A program made the translations under genes and the position numbers. A stretch of DNA of 64,000 bases from Massilia sp. HP4 (GTDB lineage: Bacteria > Pseudomonadota > Gammaproteobacteria > Burkholderiales > Burkholderiaceae_D). Location: NCBI RefSeq assembly GCF_005222695.1, contig NZ_STGG01000021.1:1-64000 (forward strand). The letters are read 5' to 3'. Positions 8,280 through 16,915 of this stretch are shown here, one piece after another (within the stretch, counting starts at the first letter, position 1; every line of letters starts with the position of its first letter). The notes under the pieces are model-generated. The model did not search any database and was not told the DNA's origin. It saw only the letters and a list, made by a program, of their open reading frames with translations.

Positions 8280-9324
8280 AGAGTTCGCGCACCAGCGTTT
8301 CCACCAGTTCGGCAGCCGGCAAGGCGCGCGCGAGCGGTGCGCCCTGGCCGGCCCAGTGCGGGGCGTATTCATGGTTGCCGGCTTTAGCCGCCACCGCGTG
8401 CAACTGCTTGGCCGCGTCATAGGCCACCGGGTAGGCGGCCGGGATGCCCGATGCGCCGTGCGAGATGATCCGGTTGACGATGCCGCGTGCAGGCCGTCCA
8501 GAGATTGCCGCAGTCAGGGTGGTGACGGCGGCGCGTTCGCTCTGCAGATTGGCGCGATAGGCCTCGTTGGCCGCCGATTCCGGGCTCAGGATGAAGGCGG
8601 TGCCGAGCTGCGCGCCGGCGGCGCCCAGGTCGAGCGCGGCCTTGATGCCGGCGCCATCCATGATGCCGCCGGCCGCGATCACCGGCAAGCGCGTACGCTT
8701 GACCAGCAGGCGCACCAGCACCGCCATGCTCAGCCGTTCGTCGGTCGCCTCCGGATCGAACATGCCGCGGTGGCCGCCGGCCTCGATGCCCTGGGCCAAG
8801 ATCGCATCGATTCCCGCCTGTTCGATCCGCAGCGCTTCGTGCAGGTTGGTGGCCGTGGCCAGGGTGCGGATGCCGGCCGCGCGCAAGGCCGCCAGGCGCT
8901 CGGTTGATGGCAGGCCGAAGTGGAAGCTGACGACTTCGGGGCGCAGTGCGAGCAGCATCCGGAAGCTCTCTTCGTCATCGTTGAAGGTACGATAAATCTC
9001 ATCGAGCGCGGTTGGCAGCGGTGCGCCTGCTTCATTGAACAGTGGCGCAAGATGGGCCAGCCAGGCGGCTTCGACGCCGGCGTCGCGCCGGGCCGGCGCG
9101 TGGCAGAACACGTTCACATTGATCGGCTTGCCGGTCAGCGTGCGGGTTTCCTCGATCATCGCGCGTGCCTGATCGGCCGTGCTCGCACCGATGCCCAGTG
9201 AACCCAGGGCGCCGGCATTCGACACCGCCGCCGCCAGCCGCGGTGTCGACGTGCCCGCCATCGGCGCCTGGATGATTTGATGCTGGATCGACAACTGGGT
9301 AAAGAACGGGTTGGACGGTTGCAT
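8260..9324 (-). CDS. Nitronate monooxygenase (2-nitropropane dioxygenase family)
   Basis: 354-residue TIM-barrel flavoprotein. Family marks are QAPMAG at the N-terminus, EAGGHRG (catalytic His and FMN phosphate region), VIAAGGIMDG and LGAAGAQLGTAF. These FMN enzymes oxidise toxic propionate-3-nitronate and alkyl nitronates; some homologues are enoyl-ACP reductase II, but the AGGHRG motif favours the monooxygenase. ATG 9324 (MQPSNPF) follows GGAG on the minus strand; the extra 20 codons upstream are unlikely. It diverges from a LysR regulator across 80 bp, so that regulator probably controls it. Confidence 0.88.
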   Translation of the reverse strand: MQPSNPFFTQLSIQHQIIQAPMAGTSTPRLAAAVSNAGALGSLGIGASTADQARAMIEETRTLTGKPINVNVFCHAPARRDAGVEAAWLAHLAPLFNEAGAPLPTALDEIYRTFNDDEESFRMLLALRPEVVSFHFGLPSTERLAALRAAGIRTLATATNLHEALRIEQAGIDAILAQGIEAGGHRGMFDPEATDERLSMAVLVRLLVKRTRLPVIAAGGIMDGAGIKAALDLGAAGAQLGTAFILSPESAANEAYRANLQSERAAVTTLTAAISGRPARGIVNRIISHGASGIPAAYPVAYDAAKQLHAVAAKAGNHEYAPHWAGQGAPLARALPAAELVETLVRELYAAGQA

Positions 9325-9404
9325 GGAGGGCTCCTTTCGTGCTTGACTCTGATTCACAAAATAAGAATGAAGTGATGGTATCATTCTGTTTTGAGAAAAG
9401 ATAT
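9325..9404. promoter_or_regulatory. Divergent nitronate monooxygenase/LysR promoter region
   Basis: 80-bp AT-rich gap (lower GC than its surroundings) between the two divergent starts, where a LysR regulator would normally bind. AGAATGAAGTGATGGTATCATTCT at 9364-9387 has AGAATGA/TCATTCT arms, a candidate LysR-type inverted repeat. Confidence 0.5.
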
Positions 9405-10265
9405 ATGGAAACTGAATCTTTGCGAATTTTCTGCGCGGTGGCTGCGGAGCTCAGTGTGACGCAGGCCGCCGCGCGGCTCGGGCGGGCGCCGTCGAATGTG
9501 ACGACCCGCATCCAGCAACTGGAGGCGGACCTCGGCGCCGAGCTGCTGGTGCGCGCGGGTAAGCGTATCGCGTTGTCGACGGCGGGCGAACAGTTTCTTG
9601 CCTATGCCAAAAGGCTGCTCGCACTTGAGGACGAGGCGCGGCAGGTCGTGTCGCATGGCGCCTCGGGCGGCATGCTGCGCATCGGCAGCATGGAAAGCAC
9701 GGCGGCCAGCCGCCTGCCTGGCGTGCTGGCCGCCTATCACGTCGCCCATCCCGCCATGCGCCTGTCCCTGGGCACCGGTCCGTCGCGCCAGATCGTCGAG
9801 CAGGTCAGGACCGGCGCCCTGGATTGCGCCTTCGTCGCCTTGCCGGATGGCGGCGCGGGCCTGGCCGAGATGGGGCTGCAAGCGCGGCCGGTCTGGACCG
9901 AGGAATTGCTGTTGCTGCTGCCGCCCGGCGAAGCGGACGTCGACGACGCGCGCCAGGTGGCGGTGCGTTCGCTGGCCGCCTTCCCGCAGGGCTGCACCTA
10001 CCGCAGCCTGGCCGAGGAGCGGCTGGGCGTCGCGGGCGCCCCGGCCTGGCGGGTGCAAGAGATGAATTCCTACCATGCGATGATCGCCTGCGTGGCCGCC
10101 GGCGCCTGCGTGACGGTGCTGCCCGCCAGCGTGCTGGCGCTGGGCAGTGCGCCGGCCGCGCTCAGGACCTTGCCGCTGGGGCGCCTCGACACCTTCCTGG
10201 TCTGGCGCGAGGGCTTTGCGACACCGGCGTTTCGCGCCTTCGCCGACGGCTTGCCCGGCGCGTGA
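9405..10265 (+). CDS. LysR-family transcriptional regulator
   Basis: 286 residues: N-terminal winged helix-turn-helix (FCAVAAELSVTQAAARLGRA with RIQQLEADLGAELLVR) and a C-terminal periplasmic-binding-protein-like effector domain from about residue 90. ATG 9405 begins METESLRIF, the usual LysR N-terminus, behind GAGAAAAG. Divergent from the nitronate monooxygenase gene, its probable target. Effector not identifiable. Confidence 0.9.
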   Translation: METESLRIFCAVAAELSVTQAAARLGRAPSNVTTRIQQLEADLGAELLVRAGKRIALSTAGEQFLAYAKRLLALEDEARQVVSHGASGGMLRIGSMESTAASRLPGVLAAYHVAHPAMRLSLGTGPSRQIVEQVRTGALDCAFVALPDGGAGLAEMGLQARPVWTEELLLLLPPGEADVDDARQVAVRSLAAFPQGCTYRSLAEERLGVAGAPAWRVQEMNSYHAMIACVAAGACVTVLPASVLALGSAPAALRTLPLGRLDTFLVWREGFATPAFRAFADGLPGA

Positions 10266-10329
10266 TCGCCCGGTGGAGTGGCGGGTAAATGCGCGTACAA
10301 TGTACCGTTCCAGATACCCTATTGACTCC

Positions 10330-11163
10330 ATGCTGAAAGTCGACCTGCACTGCCATTCCACCGTCTCCGACGGCGTACTCGCCCCCTCCGACGTGGCGGC
10401 CTATGCGCGCAAGGGCGGGGTCGATGTGTGGGCGCTCACCGACCACGACGAGGTCGGCGGCATCAAGGCCGCGCGCAAGGCGGCAGGCGAGCTCGGCATG
10501 CGTTTCGTGGCCGGGGTCGAGATCTCGGTCACCTGGGCCAACGAGACCGTGCACGTGGTCGGCCTGCAGGTCGACGAAGACAACCCGGGCCTGGTCGCCG
10601 GCCTGGCCGCGACCCGCAACGGCCGCGAGCAGCGCGCCCGCGAGATGGCGGCCCAGCTCGAGCAGGCCGGCATTCCCGGCGCCTACGAAGGCGCGCTGCG
10701 CTTCGTCGCCAACCCGGACCTGATGTCGCGCACCCACTTCGCGCGCTACCTGTGCGAGATCGGCGTGTGCACCACCACCTCCGAAGTGTTCCGCCGCTTC
10801 CTGACCGAGGGCCGGCCCGGTTACGTGCCGCACCGCTGGGCCACCCTGGCCGAGGCGATGGGCTGGATCCGCGGCGCGGGCGGCATCCCCGTCATCGCGC
10901 ACCCGGGGCGCTACCGCTTCAGCGACACGGCGCAGGGCGTGCTGTTCGACGAATTCCGCCAGCTGGGCGGCAATACCATCGAGGTCGTCACCGGCAGCCA
11001 TACGCCAGACCAGTACCAGGCCTATGCCGAGATCGCGCGGCGCTACGGCTTTCTGGCCTCGCGCGGCACCGATTTTCATGCGCCGGGCGAGGCAAGGGTG
11101 GAATTTGCCGAGCTGCCGCCGTTGCCGTCGAGCGTGACGCCGGTGTGGCATGACTGGTTCTGA
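10330..11163 (+). CDS. PHP-domain 3',5'-nucleoside bisphosphate phosphatase (RnmA/YciV type)
   Basis: 277-residue PHP phosphoesterase. Metal-site motifs are DLHCHSTVSDG at residues 4-14, LTDHDEV (about 37-43), a HPGRYRF segment and GTDFHAPGE near the C-terminus. E. coli YciV (RnmA) removes the 3' phosphate of 3',5'-nucleoside bisphosphates and trims short RNAs; the same role is likely. ATG 10330 is chosen because the first metal motif starts four residues later. GTACAATGTAC at 10295-10305 contains a TACAAT -10 candidate. In relatives this gene is usually next to yciO; here about 5.7 kb separates them. Confidence 0.88.
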   Translation: MLKVDLHCHSTVSDGVLAPSDVAAYARKGGVDVWALTDHDEVGGIKAARKAAGELGMRFVAGVEISVTWANETVHVVGLQVDEDNPGLVAGLAATRNGREQRAREMAAQLEQAGIPGAYEGALRFVANPDLMSRTHFARYLCEIGVCTTTSEVFRRFLTEGRPGYVPHRWATLAEAMGWIRGAGGIPVIAHPGRYRFSDTAQGVLFDEFRQLGGNTIEVVTGSHTPDQYQAYAEIARRYGFLASRGTDFHAPGEARVEFAELPPLPSSVTPVWHDWF

Positions 11164-11203
11164 GCCCGCTCCCCTGTCGTTGACATCCCGGGCGCGCTGA
11201 GCG

Positions 11204-12286
11204 ATGTCCAGCCAATTACTCTTTCTGTTCAGCGTCCTGGGCGGGATCAATGGCGTTTTTCTGGCGCTGTATTTTTTCACCCGCCGCACCCATCGCCTGA
11301 CGAACACCATGCTGGGCGCCTTGTTGATTGCGGTCGGCTTTCGTACGGTTAAATCGGCGTTTTATTACTTCAATCCCGATCTCGCGATCGGGTTTCTCCA
11401 GATCGGCCTGGCCGCCTGCCTGCTGATCGGGCCCCTGACCTATCTTTACGTATTCAGTCACCTGGCCGATCTGGACAACAGTGCCGCCGATAGTCACTGG
11501 CGCTGGCATCTCTTGCTGGCATCCTGCATTATCTTGGTCGCGGTGAATTTCCCCTATGCCCGCTATGAGAACGCATGGTATTACTATGTGTGCGGCATCC
11601 ATGCGTACTGGTTCGGGTATCTGCTGTTGGCCGCGAAAAATCTGTGGCAATCGCGTGCAGTATTGCGCGACACGCATGGCGGGCCTGCTCGCGGCAATAT
11701 GCTGTTATTAAGCGTATATTGCGGCAGTTTGCTGCTGCTCATCGCGTATCTGACGACGCCCTTGACCTCGTATATTGTCGGCGCCTTGTCGTTCACCTTT
11801 TCGGTACACGTCGTCATATTGTCCTGGATATTGAACCACGGAGCGAAAGTCGAAGTCGGCAAGAAGGAAAAATACCGGAATCGCAAATTGACCGACCAGG
11901 ATGCCGGCGATCTGATCGAGTCGCTGAACCTGGTAATGCGTGAACAGCAGCTCCACCTGAATCCCAATCTGAGCCTGGCGCTGCTGGCAAAGAAGGTCGG
12001 GAGCCTGCAAACGACGGTATCCCAGGCGATTAACGAGCACCTGGGCAAAACCTTCAATCTTTACGTTAACGAGTTCCGCATCCAGCATGCCCAGGACTTG
12101 TTACTCAATGAATCTCGCATGAATATGGAGCTCGTTGCCGAGCGCAGCGGGTTCAATTCCACCTCCACGTTCTTCGCTGCATTCAAGAAGACAACCGGGC
12201 AGACACCGGCTGGCTACCGCGCCGCCAGGGCGTCGGCTGCGCTTGCATCCTGCGCCGATCGCGCCGTGGGCGCGCCCGCGTCGTAG
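11204..12286 (+). CDS. AraC-family regulator with N-terminal 7TM membrane domain
   Basis: 360 residues. Seven hydrophobic helices fill about residues 1-215 (LLFLFSVLGGINGVFLALYF first, SYIVGALSFTFSVHVVILSW last). A cytosolic AraC double helix-turn-helix domain follows (about 240-345: NLSLALLAKKVGSLQTTVSQ, then VAERSGFNSTSTFFAAFKKT). This makes a membrane-embedded one-component sensor. GC and codon use are slightly lower than in flanking housekeeping genes. The downstream beta-lactamase-fold gene, whose promoter region carries paired repeats, is the likely target. Confidence 0.87.
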   Translation: MSSQLLFLFSVLGGINGVFLALYFFTRRTHRLTNTMLGALLIAVGFRTVKSAFYYFNPDLAIGFLQIGLAACLLIGPLTYLYVFSHLADLDNSAADSHWRWHLLLASCIILVAVNFPYARYENAWYYYVCGIHAYWFGYLLLAAKNLWQSRAVLRDTHGGPARGNMLLLSVYCGSLLLLIAYLTTPLTSYIVGALSFTFSVHVVILSWILNHGAKVEVGKKEKYRNRKLTDQDAGDLIESLNLVMREQQLHLNPNLSLALLAKKVGSLQTTVSQAINEHLGKTFNLYVNEFRIQHAQDLLLNESRMNMELVAERSGFNSTSTFFAAFKKTTGQTPAGYRAARASAALASCADRAVGAPAS

Positions 12287-12330
12287 CCGTTCGGGCCTTG
12301 CGCCCTGGCGCCGCCGTGACGCGCGGCTGC

Positions 12331-12365
12331 GGAATCATGTATCCGGAGTCCGAAATCATGGTTCC
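12331..12365 (+). promoter_or_regulatory. Paired direct repeats, candidate AraC-type operator
   Basis: GGAATCATGTATCC (12331-12344) and GAAATCATGGTTCC (12352-12365) match at 11 of 14 positions and are 21 bp apart, two helical turns. They lie between the 7TM-AraC gene and the protein it probably controls, 140 bp before that gene's start. AraC proteins typically bind such tandem sites. Confidence 0.45.
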
Positions 12366-12504
12366 CCATCCCCGCGCCAGACAGTCGTCCTATATTGGCT
12401 CCTGAAGCCGCGTATCACCCTCGGATAATCGATCCGGGCGGGTGCGCGGCCGGGTAACCGTATCTACCTCCAGTACGGGTATTTCCACATTTTCAGGTGA
12501 ATGT

Positions 12505-14250
12505 ATGTGTCGACCTCTCTTGTTCCAGATATTAATGGCGCTTTATCTCCTGCTATTCAAGCCTGATTGCGCATTCGCAGCGCCGCTGGCGCATGCCGGT
12601 AATAGCATCGATGCTGCCACCATGCAGAAATTCGACGCGGTGTTCAGCGATTTCAATACTCCACGGCCAGCGCTCGCGGTTGCCATGTTCAAGAATCGGG
12701 AGCTGATCTATCAAAAGGCCTATGGCCAGGCCAATCTCGAGCATAATATTCCGGCGACCGTCGATACCAGCTTCCAGATCGATACGCTTGCGTGGGAATT
12801 CATTGCATATTCCGCGTTGATGCTGGAAAGCCAAGGCAAGATCAAGCTGGGCGACGACATCAGGATATATTTGCCCGAGCTGCCCGACCTGGGCCAGAAA
12901 ATCACCATCGATCACCTGCTGAGCTCGACCGACGGGATTGCCGGCTACAAGGTCTTGCAAGCCGTGGCGGGATGGGAATCGAGTGGCCCCGAGCAGCACG
13001 CGGCCGTGCTTCAACTGATCAAGCGTCAGAAGAAACTGAACTTCAAACCCGGCGAAGAGTTCTCGCCAGGCGGCGACAGCAGGTTCATCCTGTTGGCCCG
13101 GATGGTCGAAGTGGTCTCGGGCGAGCCTTTCGATGCGTTTTGCAAGAAGAATATTTTCACGCCCCTGGGCATGACGAACACGCAGTTCGTGTACGACGAT
13201 GCCCAGTTCATCAGCAATAGAGCGGTTCCCTACCGGAATGCCGGTAACGGCGTGTACAAACACGATGTGGGCGCACGCAATGTGCCCGGCCCGGTCAACC
13301 TGTATTCGTCGATACGCGACCTGTCGCTATGGCGCGCCAGCCTGGCGTCGCCCGCGCCAGGCAAGCAGGCGTTGGCTGGCAAACTGAACCAGCCGATCAA
13401 GCTCGATCGTGGCGTGATCATCCGCGATATCGCCAGGGTCTCGACCTATGGCCAGCAGCATGCCGGCCAGGAGCGGGGCATCTCGAAGCAATACCAGATC
13501 GGCGCCGTTGGCGGCTACGCAAGTTCGGTGTTCAGCTTTCCCGATCATGACGTCACCGTCTTTGTGTTGAGCTCGGGGCTCGACTATAACGGCAGCTACG
13601 GTATGCGGCTGGCGTCCGTCCTGCTCGAGCAACAGTTTGTCGAGCCGCTGACGATCGACTATGCGCGCATCGAGCGCGCGCAGGTCGCGCCGGCCCAGCT
13701 CTCGCACTACGCGGGCCACTACTGGACCGCGGTCCGGGCCGTTCCTGCTGCGATCCACGTCAAGGATGGTGTGCTGTATTACGGCAGTGCGGGCGGCGCG
13801 CCAGGGCGTGAATTGATTCCCTTGGGCGGCGCGCGATTCCAGCTGAAGATCGAGGGCGACGATCACTATTTCGTCGAATTCGTCGATGGCGGGAAAGGAA
13901 TGGAAATGCACTACAGCATGGGCGCCAGCGACCCGGTGGTGTTTGAGAGGTACACGCCGGCGTCGTACACCGATCGGGAGCTCGGCCAGTTCGCAGGCAC
14001 CTTCCACAACGAAGAACTCAATGCCTCGTATGTTTTCACTGTCCGCGACGGGGTGCTCAGTGCACGCAACCTGCGTGTCGGCCAGGTCGACTTCAAGCCG
14101 CTCGACGCCGACAGGTTCTCGGGCAACAAGCCATTCATGGGCGGGCTCCGGTTCCTGCGTGACAGTGACAAGGAGGTGACCGGCTTCCAGATCATCGGAG
14201 ATGACGTCCGGGGATTGCAGTTCAATAAGATTCGCGCTCCCGGCGTCTGA
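12505..14250 (+). CDS. Exported class C beta-lactamase-fold protein with lost catalytic motifs
   Basis: 581 residues. A signal peptide (to about residue 25, ...CAFAAP) precedes a class C beta-lactamase/esterase-type domain (about 35-390) and about 180 residues of beta-rich C-terminal sequence. Fold landmarks are clear: LESQGKIKLGDDI, ITIDHLLSSTDGI, PLGMTNTQF and FPDHDVTVFVLSSG. All three catalytic motifs are changed: SxxK reads TLAW in FQIDTLAWEF, YxN reads PGG in FSPGGDSRF, and the HxG/KTG position reads QIG. Enzyme activity is therefore unlikely and a binding or sensing role more likely. ATG 12505 follows AGGTGA. Probable partner of the upstream 7TM-AraC regulator. Confidence 0.82.
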   Translation: MCRPLLFQILMALYLLLFKPDCAFAAPLAHAGNSIDAATMQKFDAVFSDFNTPRPALAVAMFKNRELIYQKAYGQANLEHNIPATVDTSFQIDTLAWEFIAYSALMLESQGKIKLGDDIRIYLPELPDLGQKITIDHLLSSTDGIAGYKVLQAVAGWESSGPEQHAAVLQLIKRQKKLNFKPGEEFSPGGDSRFILLARMVEVVSGEPFDAFCKKNIFTPLGMTNTQFVYDDAQFISNRAVPYRNAGNGVYKHDVGARNVPGPVNLYSSIRDLSLWRASLASPAPGKQALAGKLNQPIKLDRGVIIRDIARVSTYGQQHAGQERGISKQYQIGAVGGYASSVFSFPDHDVTVFVLSSGLDYNGSYGMRLASVLLEQQFVEPLTIDYARIERAQVAPAQLSHYAGHYWTAVRAVPAAIHVKDGVLYYGSAGGAPGRELIPLGGARFQLKIEGDDHYFVEFVDGGKGMEMHYSMGASDPVVFERYTPASYTDRELGQFAGTFHNEELNASYVFTVRDGVLSARNLRVGQVDFKPLDADRFSGNKPFMGGLRFLRDSDKEVTGFQIIGDDVRGLQFNKIRAPGV

Positions 14251-14269
14251 CCGATCCTTCGCTTTTCCC

Positions 14270-14292
14270 AAGCCAGGCACTGCCTGGCTTTT
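14270..14292 (+). terminator. Rho-independent terminator
   Basis: AAGCCAGGC-act-GCCTGGCTT hairpin with a T run at its 3' end, 20 bases past the preceding stop. Confidence 0.8.
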
Positions 14293-14374
14293 CGCGCTGC
14301 AGCGTTCGCTGCTGGGCCGTGTTGTGACTCGGCAACCCAAGTAAATTCATCAAGCCACCTTGAAATACCTGATT

Positions 14375-14405
14375 TATACTCCATATGGAGTATATAGAGA
14401 GTATA
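14375..14405 (+). promoter_or_regulatory. Palindromic operator plus extra half-site before the RHH gene
   Basis: TATACTCCATATGGAGTATA (14375-14394) is a perfect 20-bp palindrome. Its right half GAGTATA (14388-14394) recurs at 14399-14405, exactly 11 bp later, on the same face of the helix. The block ends 9 bases before the start of a ribbon-helix-helix gene. RHH proteins bind such evenly spaced half-sites cooperatively, so autoregulation is likely. Confidence 0.7.
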
Positions 14406-14414
14406 GGACAAGGT

Positions 14415-14834
14415 ATGAAGCTAGTTTCCCCAGAAAAGAAGCTCCCCGATAGCGACAAGGTAACGGTCAATGTCGGCCTGGTCGACCTGGCCCAGGTCGA
14501 CCTGCTGGTCGAGGAGGGTTTTTATTCAAACCGCACCGACCTGGTCCGCACGGCGATCCGCAATCTGCTGCAACAGCACGCCGATGTCATCCGGCAGACC
14601 GTGGTGCGCAAGCGCTATGTCATGGGCCTGTACCGCTACACCCGGCGCGAGCTGGAGCAGGTCGTCGCCAACGGGCAGCAGCTCGAGATCCACGTGCTCG
14701 GCCTGGCCGTGATCGAAGACGACGTCCCGGCCAGCCTGGCCCGGGAAGCGATCGCCTCGCTCCGGGTGCTGGGCGCCTTCCTCGCCTCTCCGGCCGTGCG
14801 CGAAGCACTGGCCGACCGCCTGCAATCCTCATGA
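14415..14834 (+). CDS. Ribbon-helix-helix (CopG-like) transcriptional regulator
   Basis: 139 residues. A RHH fold at about residues 10-45 (KVTVNVGLVDLAQVDLLVEE, then YSNRTDLVRTAIRNLLQQHA) is followed by a C-terminal domain of unknown function (about 55-139). ATG 14415 has AGGA 6 bases upstream; ATG 14385 lies inside the palindrome and is less likely. Its stop overlaps the next start (ATGA), so it is coupled to the PHB-depolymerase-like gene and probably represses both through the palindrome. Confidence 0.83.
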   Translation: MKLVSPEKKLPDSDKVTVNVGLVDLAQVDLLVEEGFYSNRTDLVRTAIRNLLQQHADVIRQTVVRKRYVMGLYRYTRRELEQVVANGQQLEIHVLGLAVIEDDVPASLAREAIASLRVLGAFLASPAVREALADRLQSS

Positions 14835-15928
14835 AAGACAAACCCATGAAACCCTTTGAACAATTTATTGACCAGATGATGGAATCGGCGCGCCGCGTCC
14901 AGGCGCGCGACCCGAAGGCCGCCACCGACATCATCCAGCAGGCGTTGGCCCAGGCCGGCCTGGTGGCGCCGCAGCAAGAAACCGCCGCCAACCCGCAGGC
15001 GCCGGAATTCGTCGACCTCAATTCGCCACCGGCCTGGAGCAAGCGCAAGCCGCGGCCCCGTCCCGCGCCGAAGGCTGATCAGGAATTGCCCGGCCGTTTC
15101 ATTGCCGGCAGCCACAGTGGAGAAGCGGGCAGCCGCCGCTACAAGCTGTATATTCCCGCGCACATGCCAGCCGGGCGCAGGCCATTGATCGTCATGCTGC
15201 ACGGCTGCACCCAGAACCCCGACGACTTCGCCGTGGGCACCGGCATGAACGCGCTGGCCGAGGAAACCGGCTGCCTGGTGCTGTACCCCGAGCAGGATGG
15301 CCGCGCCAACCGCTCCCACTGCTGGAACTGGTTCGAGCCCGGCCACCAGGCGCGCGACGCGGGCGAGCCCGGCATCCTGGCCGGCATGACCCGGCAGGTG
15401 ATGAAGGAATACGATGCCGAGCCGTCGCAGGTATTCGTGGCCGGCATGTCGGCCGGCGGCGCGATGGCGGCAGTGCTGGGCGCCGAATATCCCGAACTGT
15501 TCGCCGCGATCGGCGTGCATTCCGGCCTGCCGGCGGGCAGTGCACGCGACATGATCTCGGGCCTGCAAGCCATGAAGAAGCCCGGCCGCGCGCGCAGCCT
15601 GCGCGAGGCGGTGCCGGTGATCGTGTTCCACGGCGATGCCGACCATGTGGTGAACTCCGCCAACGGCGAAGCGGTGCTGGAACAGTTCGTCGGCGCCCAC
15701 GCCGGCCTGCGCGCCACGCCGCTGCACGCGAGCGAGGCCGGGTCGACCGATGGCGGGCGCCGCAGTACGCGCCGCGCCTGGCGCAACGAAGAAGGGCGGA
15801 CGATGGCGGAACACTGGACCGTGCACGGCGCCGGCCACGCCTGGGCCGGCGGCAATGCGGCCGGTTCGCATACCGATGCGCTGGGCCCGAATGCGTCGCG
15901 CGAGATGCTGCGCTTTTTTCTACAGTGA
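14831..15928 (+). CDS. PHB depolymerase family esterase
   Basis: 365 residues. The N-terminal ~95 residues are hydrophilic and helical (MKPFEQFIDQMMESARRVQA). An esterase domain of the PHB depolymerase/LpqC type follows: LIVMLHGCTQNPDDFAVGTG, nucleophile GMSAGG (Ser about residue 207), Asp in FHGDADHVV and His in GAGHAWAGG. No signal peptide, so it is probably intracellular. Family members cleave short-chain polyhydroxyalkanoate or other esters. Translationally coupled to the RHH regulator (ATGA). The N-terminal helix pair might target it to PHA granules; that is a guess. Confidence 0.88.
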   Translation: MKDKPMKPFEQFIDQMMESARRVQARDPKAATDIIQQALAQAGLVAPQQETAANPQAPEFVDLNSPPAWSKRKPRPRPAPKADQELPGRFIAGSHSGEAGSRRYKLYIPAHMPAGRRPLIVMLHGCTQNPDDFAVGTGMNALAEETGCLVLYPEQDGRANRSHCWNWFEPGHQARDAGEPGILAGMTRQVMKEYDAEPSQVFVAGMSAGGAMAAVLGAEYPELFAAIGVHSGLPAGSARDMISGLQAMKKPGRARSLREAVPVIVFHGDADHVVNSANGEAVLEQFVGAHAGLRATPLHASEAGSTDGGRRSTRRAWRNEEGRTMAEHWTVHGAGHAWAGGNAAGSHTDALGPNASREMLRFFLQ

Positions 15929-16011
15929 TACGCCCTACCGCTGGGCCTTGAATTTTCCGCAGCCAAGCCCAATCTTGGCATCCTGTCATCAACTTCCAGG
16001 AGATGTCCGTC

Positions 16012-16887
16012 ATGAAGCGTGTTGTTCTGTTCCTTGCCACCAACCTTGCCGTCGTGCTGGTACTGACGCTGGTCATCAACCTGTTCGGCCTGGGCCGGGG
16101 TGTCTCGGCGCAGGGCATCGATATCGGCGCAGTGGCGATCCTCTCCGTGGTGATCGGTTTTACCGGCGCCTTCATCTCGCTGCTGATGAGCAAGCCGATG
16201 GCCAAGTGGTCGACCGGCGCGCGTGTCATCGAGCAGCCGGCCAATGCGACCGAGCAATGGCTGGTGCAAACCGTGCACCGCCTGTCGGAACGCGCCGGCA
16301 TCGGCATGCCCGAAGTGGCCGTGTACGACGGTGAGCCGAACGCCTTCGCCACCGGCGCGTTCAAAAATTCGGCCCTGGTGGCCGTCTCGACCGGCCTGCT
16401 GCAAAGCATGAACCAGGACGAGGTCGAAGCCGTGCTCGGCCACGAGGTCGCCCACATCGCCAACGGCGACATGGTCACCCTGACCCTGATCCAGGGCGTG
16501 GTGAACACCTTCGTCGTATTCCTGGCGCGCGTGGTCGGCTTTTTCGTCGATAAAGTATTGTTCCGCAAGGAGGGCGAAGGCCCCGGCATCGGTTATTTCA
16601 TGAGCGTGGTAGTGCTGGAGATCGTCTTCGGCCTGCTGGCCTCGATCATCGTCGCCTGGTTCTCGCGCCAGCGCGAGTTCCGCGCCGACGCCGGCGCCGC
16701 AAAACTGATGGGCACGCCGGTGCCGATGCAGCATGCGCTAGCCCGCCTGGGCGGCTTCGCGCCGGGCGCGCTGCCCAAGACGATGTCCGCATCGGGCATT
16801 TCCGGCAGCGGCGGCGGCTGGGGCGCGCTGTTCTCGACCCACCCGCCGATGGAGCAGCGCATCGCCGCGCTCCAGCAGATGCGCTAA
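16012..16887 (+). CDS. htpX: Protease HtpX, membrane zinc metalloprotease
   Basis: 291-residue M48 protease. Two N-terminal membrane helices (about 5-25 and 35-55) precede zinc-binding [10 protein letters not shown] (about residues 143-152), with a further glutamate in the [10 protein letters not shown] helix after a second membrane pair. HtpX degrades damaged inner-membrane proteins alongside FtsH. ATG 16012 is chosen because CCAGGAG lies 9 bases upstream; ATG 16003 would abut it. The C-terminal [15 protein letters not shown] is typical. Confidence 0.95.
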   Translation: MKRVVLFLATNLAVVLVLTLVINLFGLGRGVSAQGIDIGAVAILSVVIGFTGAFISLLMSKPMAKWSTGARVIEQPANATEQWLVQTVHRLSERAGIGMPEVAVYDGEPNAFATGAFKNSALVAVSTGLLQSMNQDEVEAVLGHEVAHIANGDMVTLTLIQGVVNTFVVFLARVVGFFVDKVLFRKEGEGPGIGYFMSVVVLEIVFGLLASIIVAWFSRQREFRADAGAAKLMGTPVPMQHALARLGGFAPGALPKTMSASGISGSGGGWGALFSTHPPMEQRIAALQQMR

Positions 16888-16915
16888 CAGGACTGAATAA
16901 TAAAAGGATTCACCG

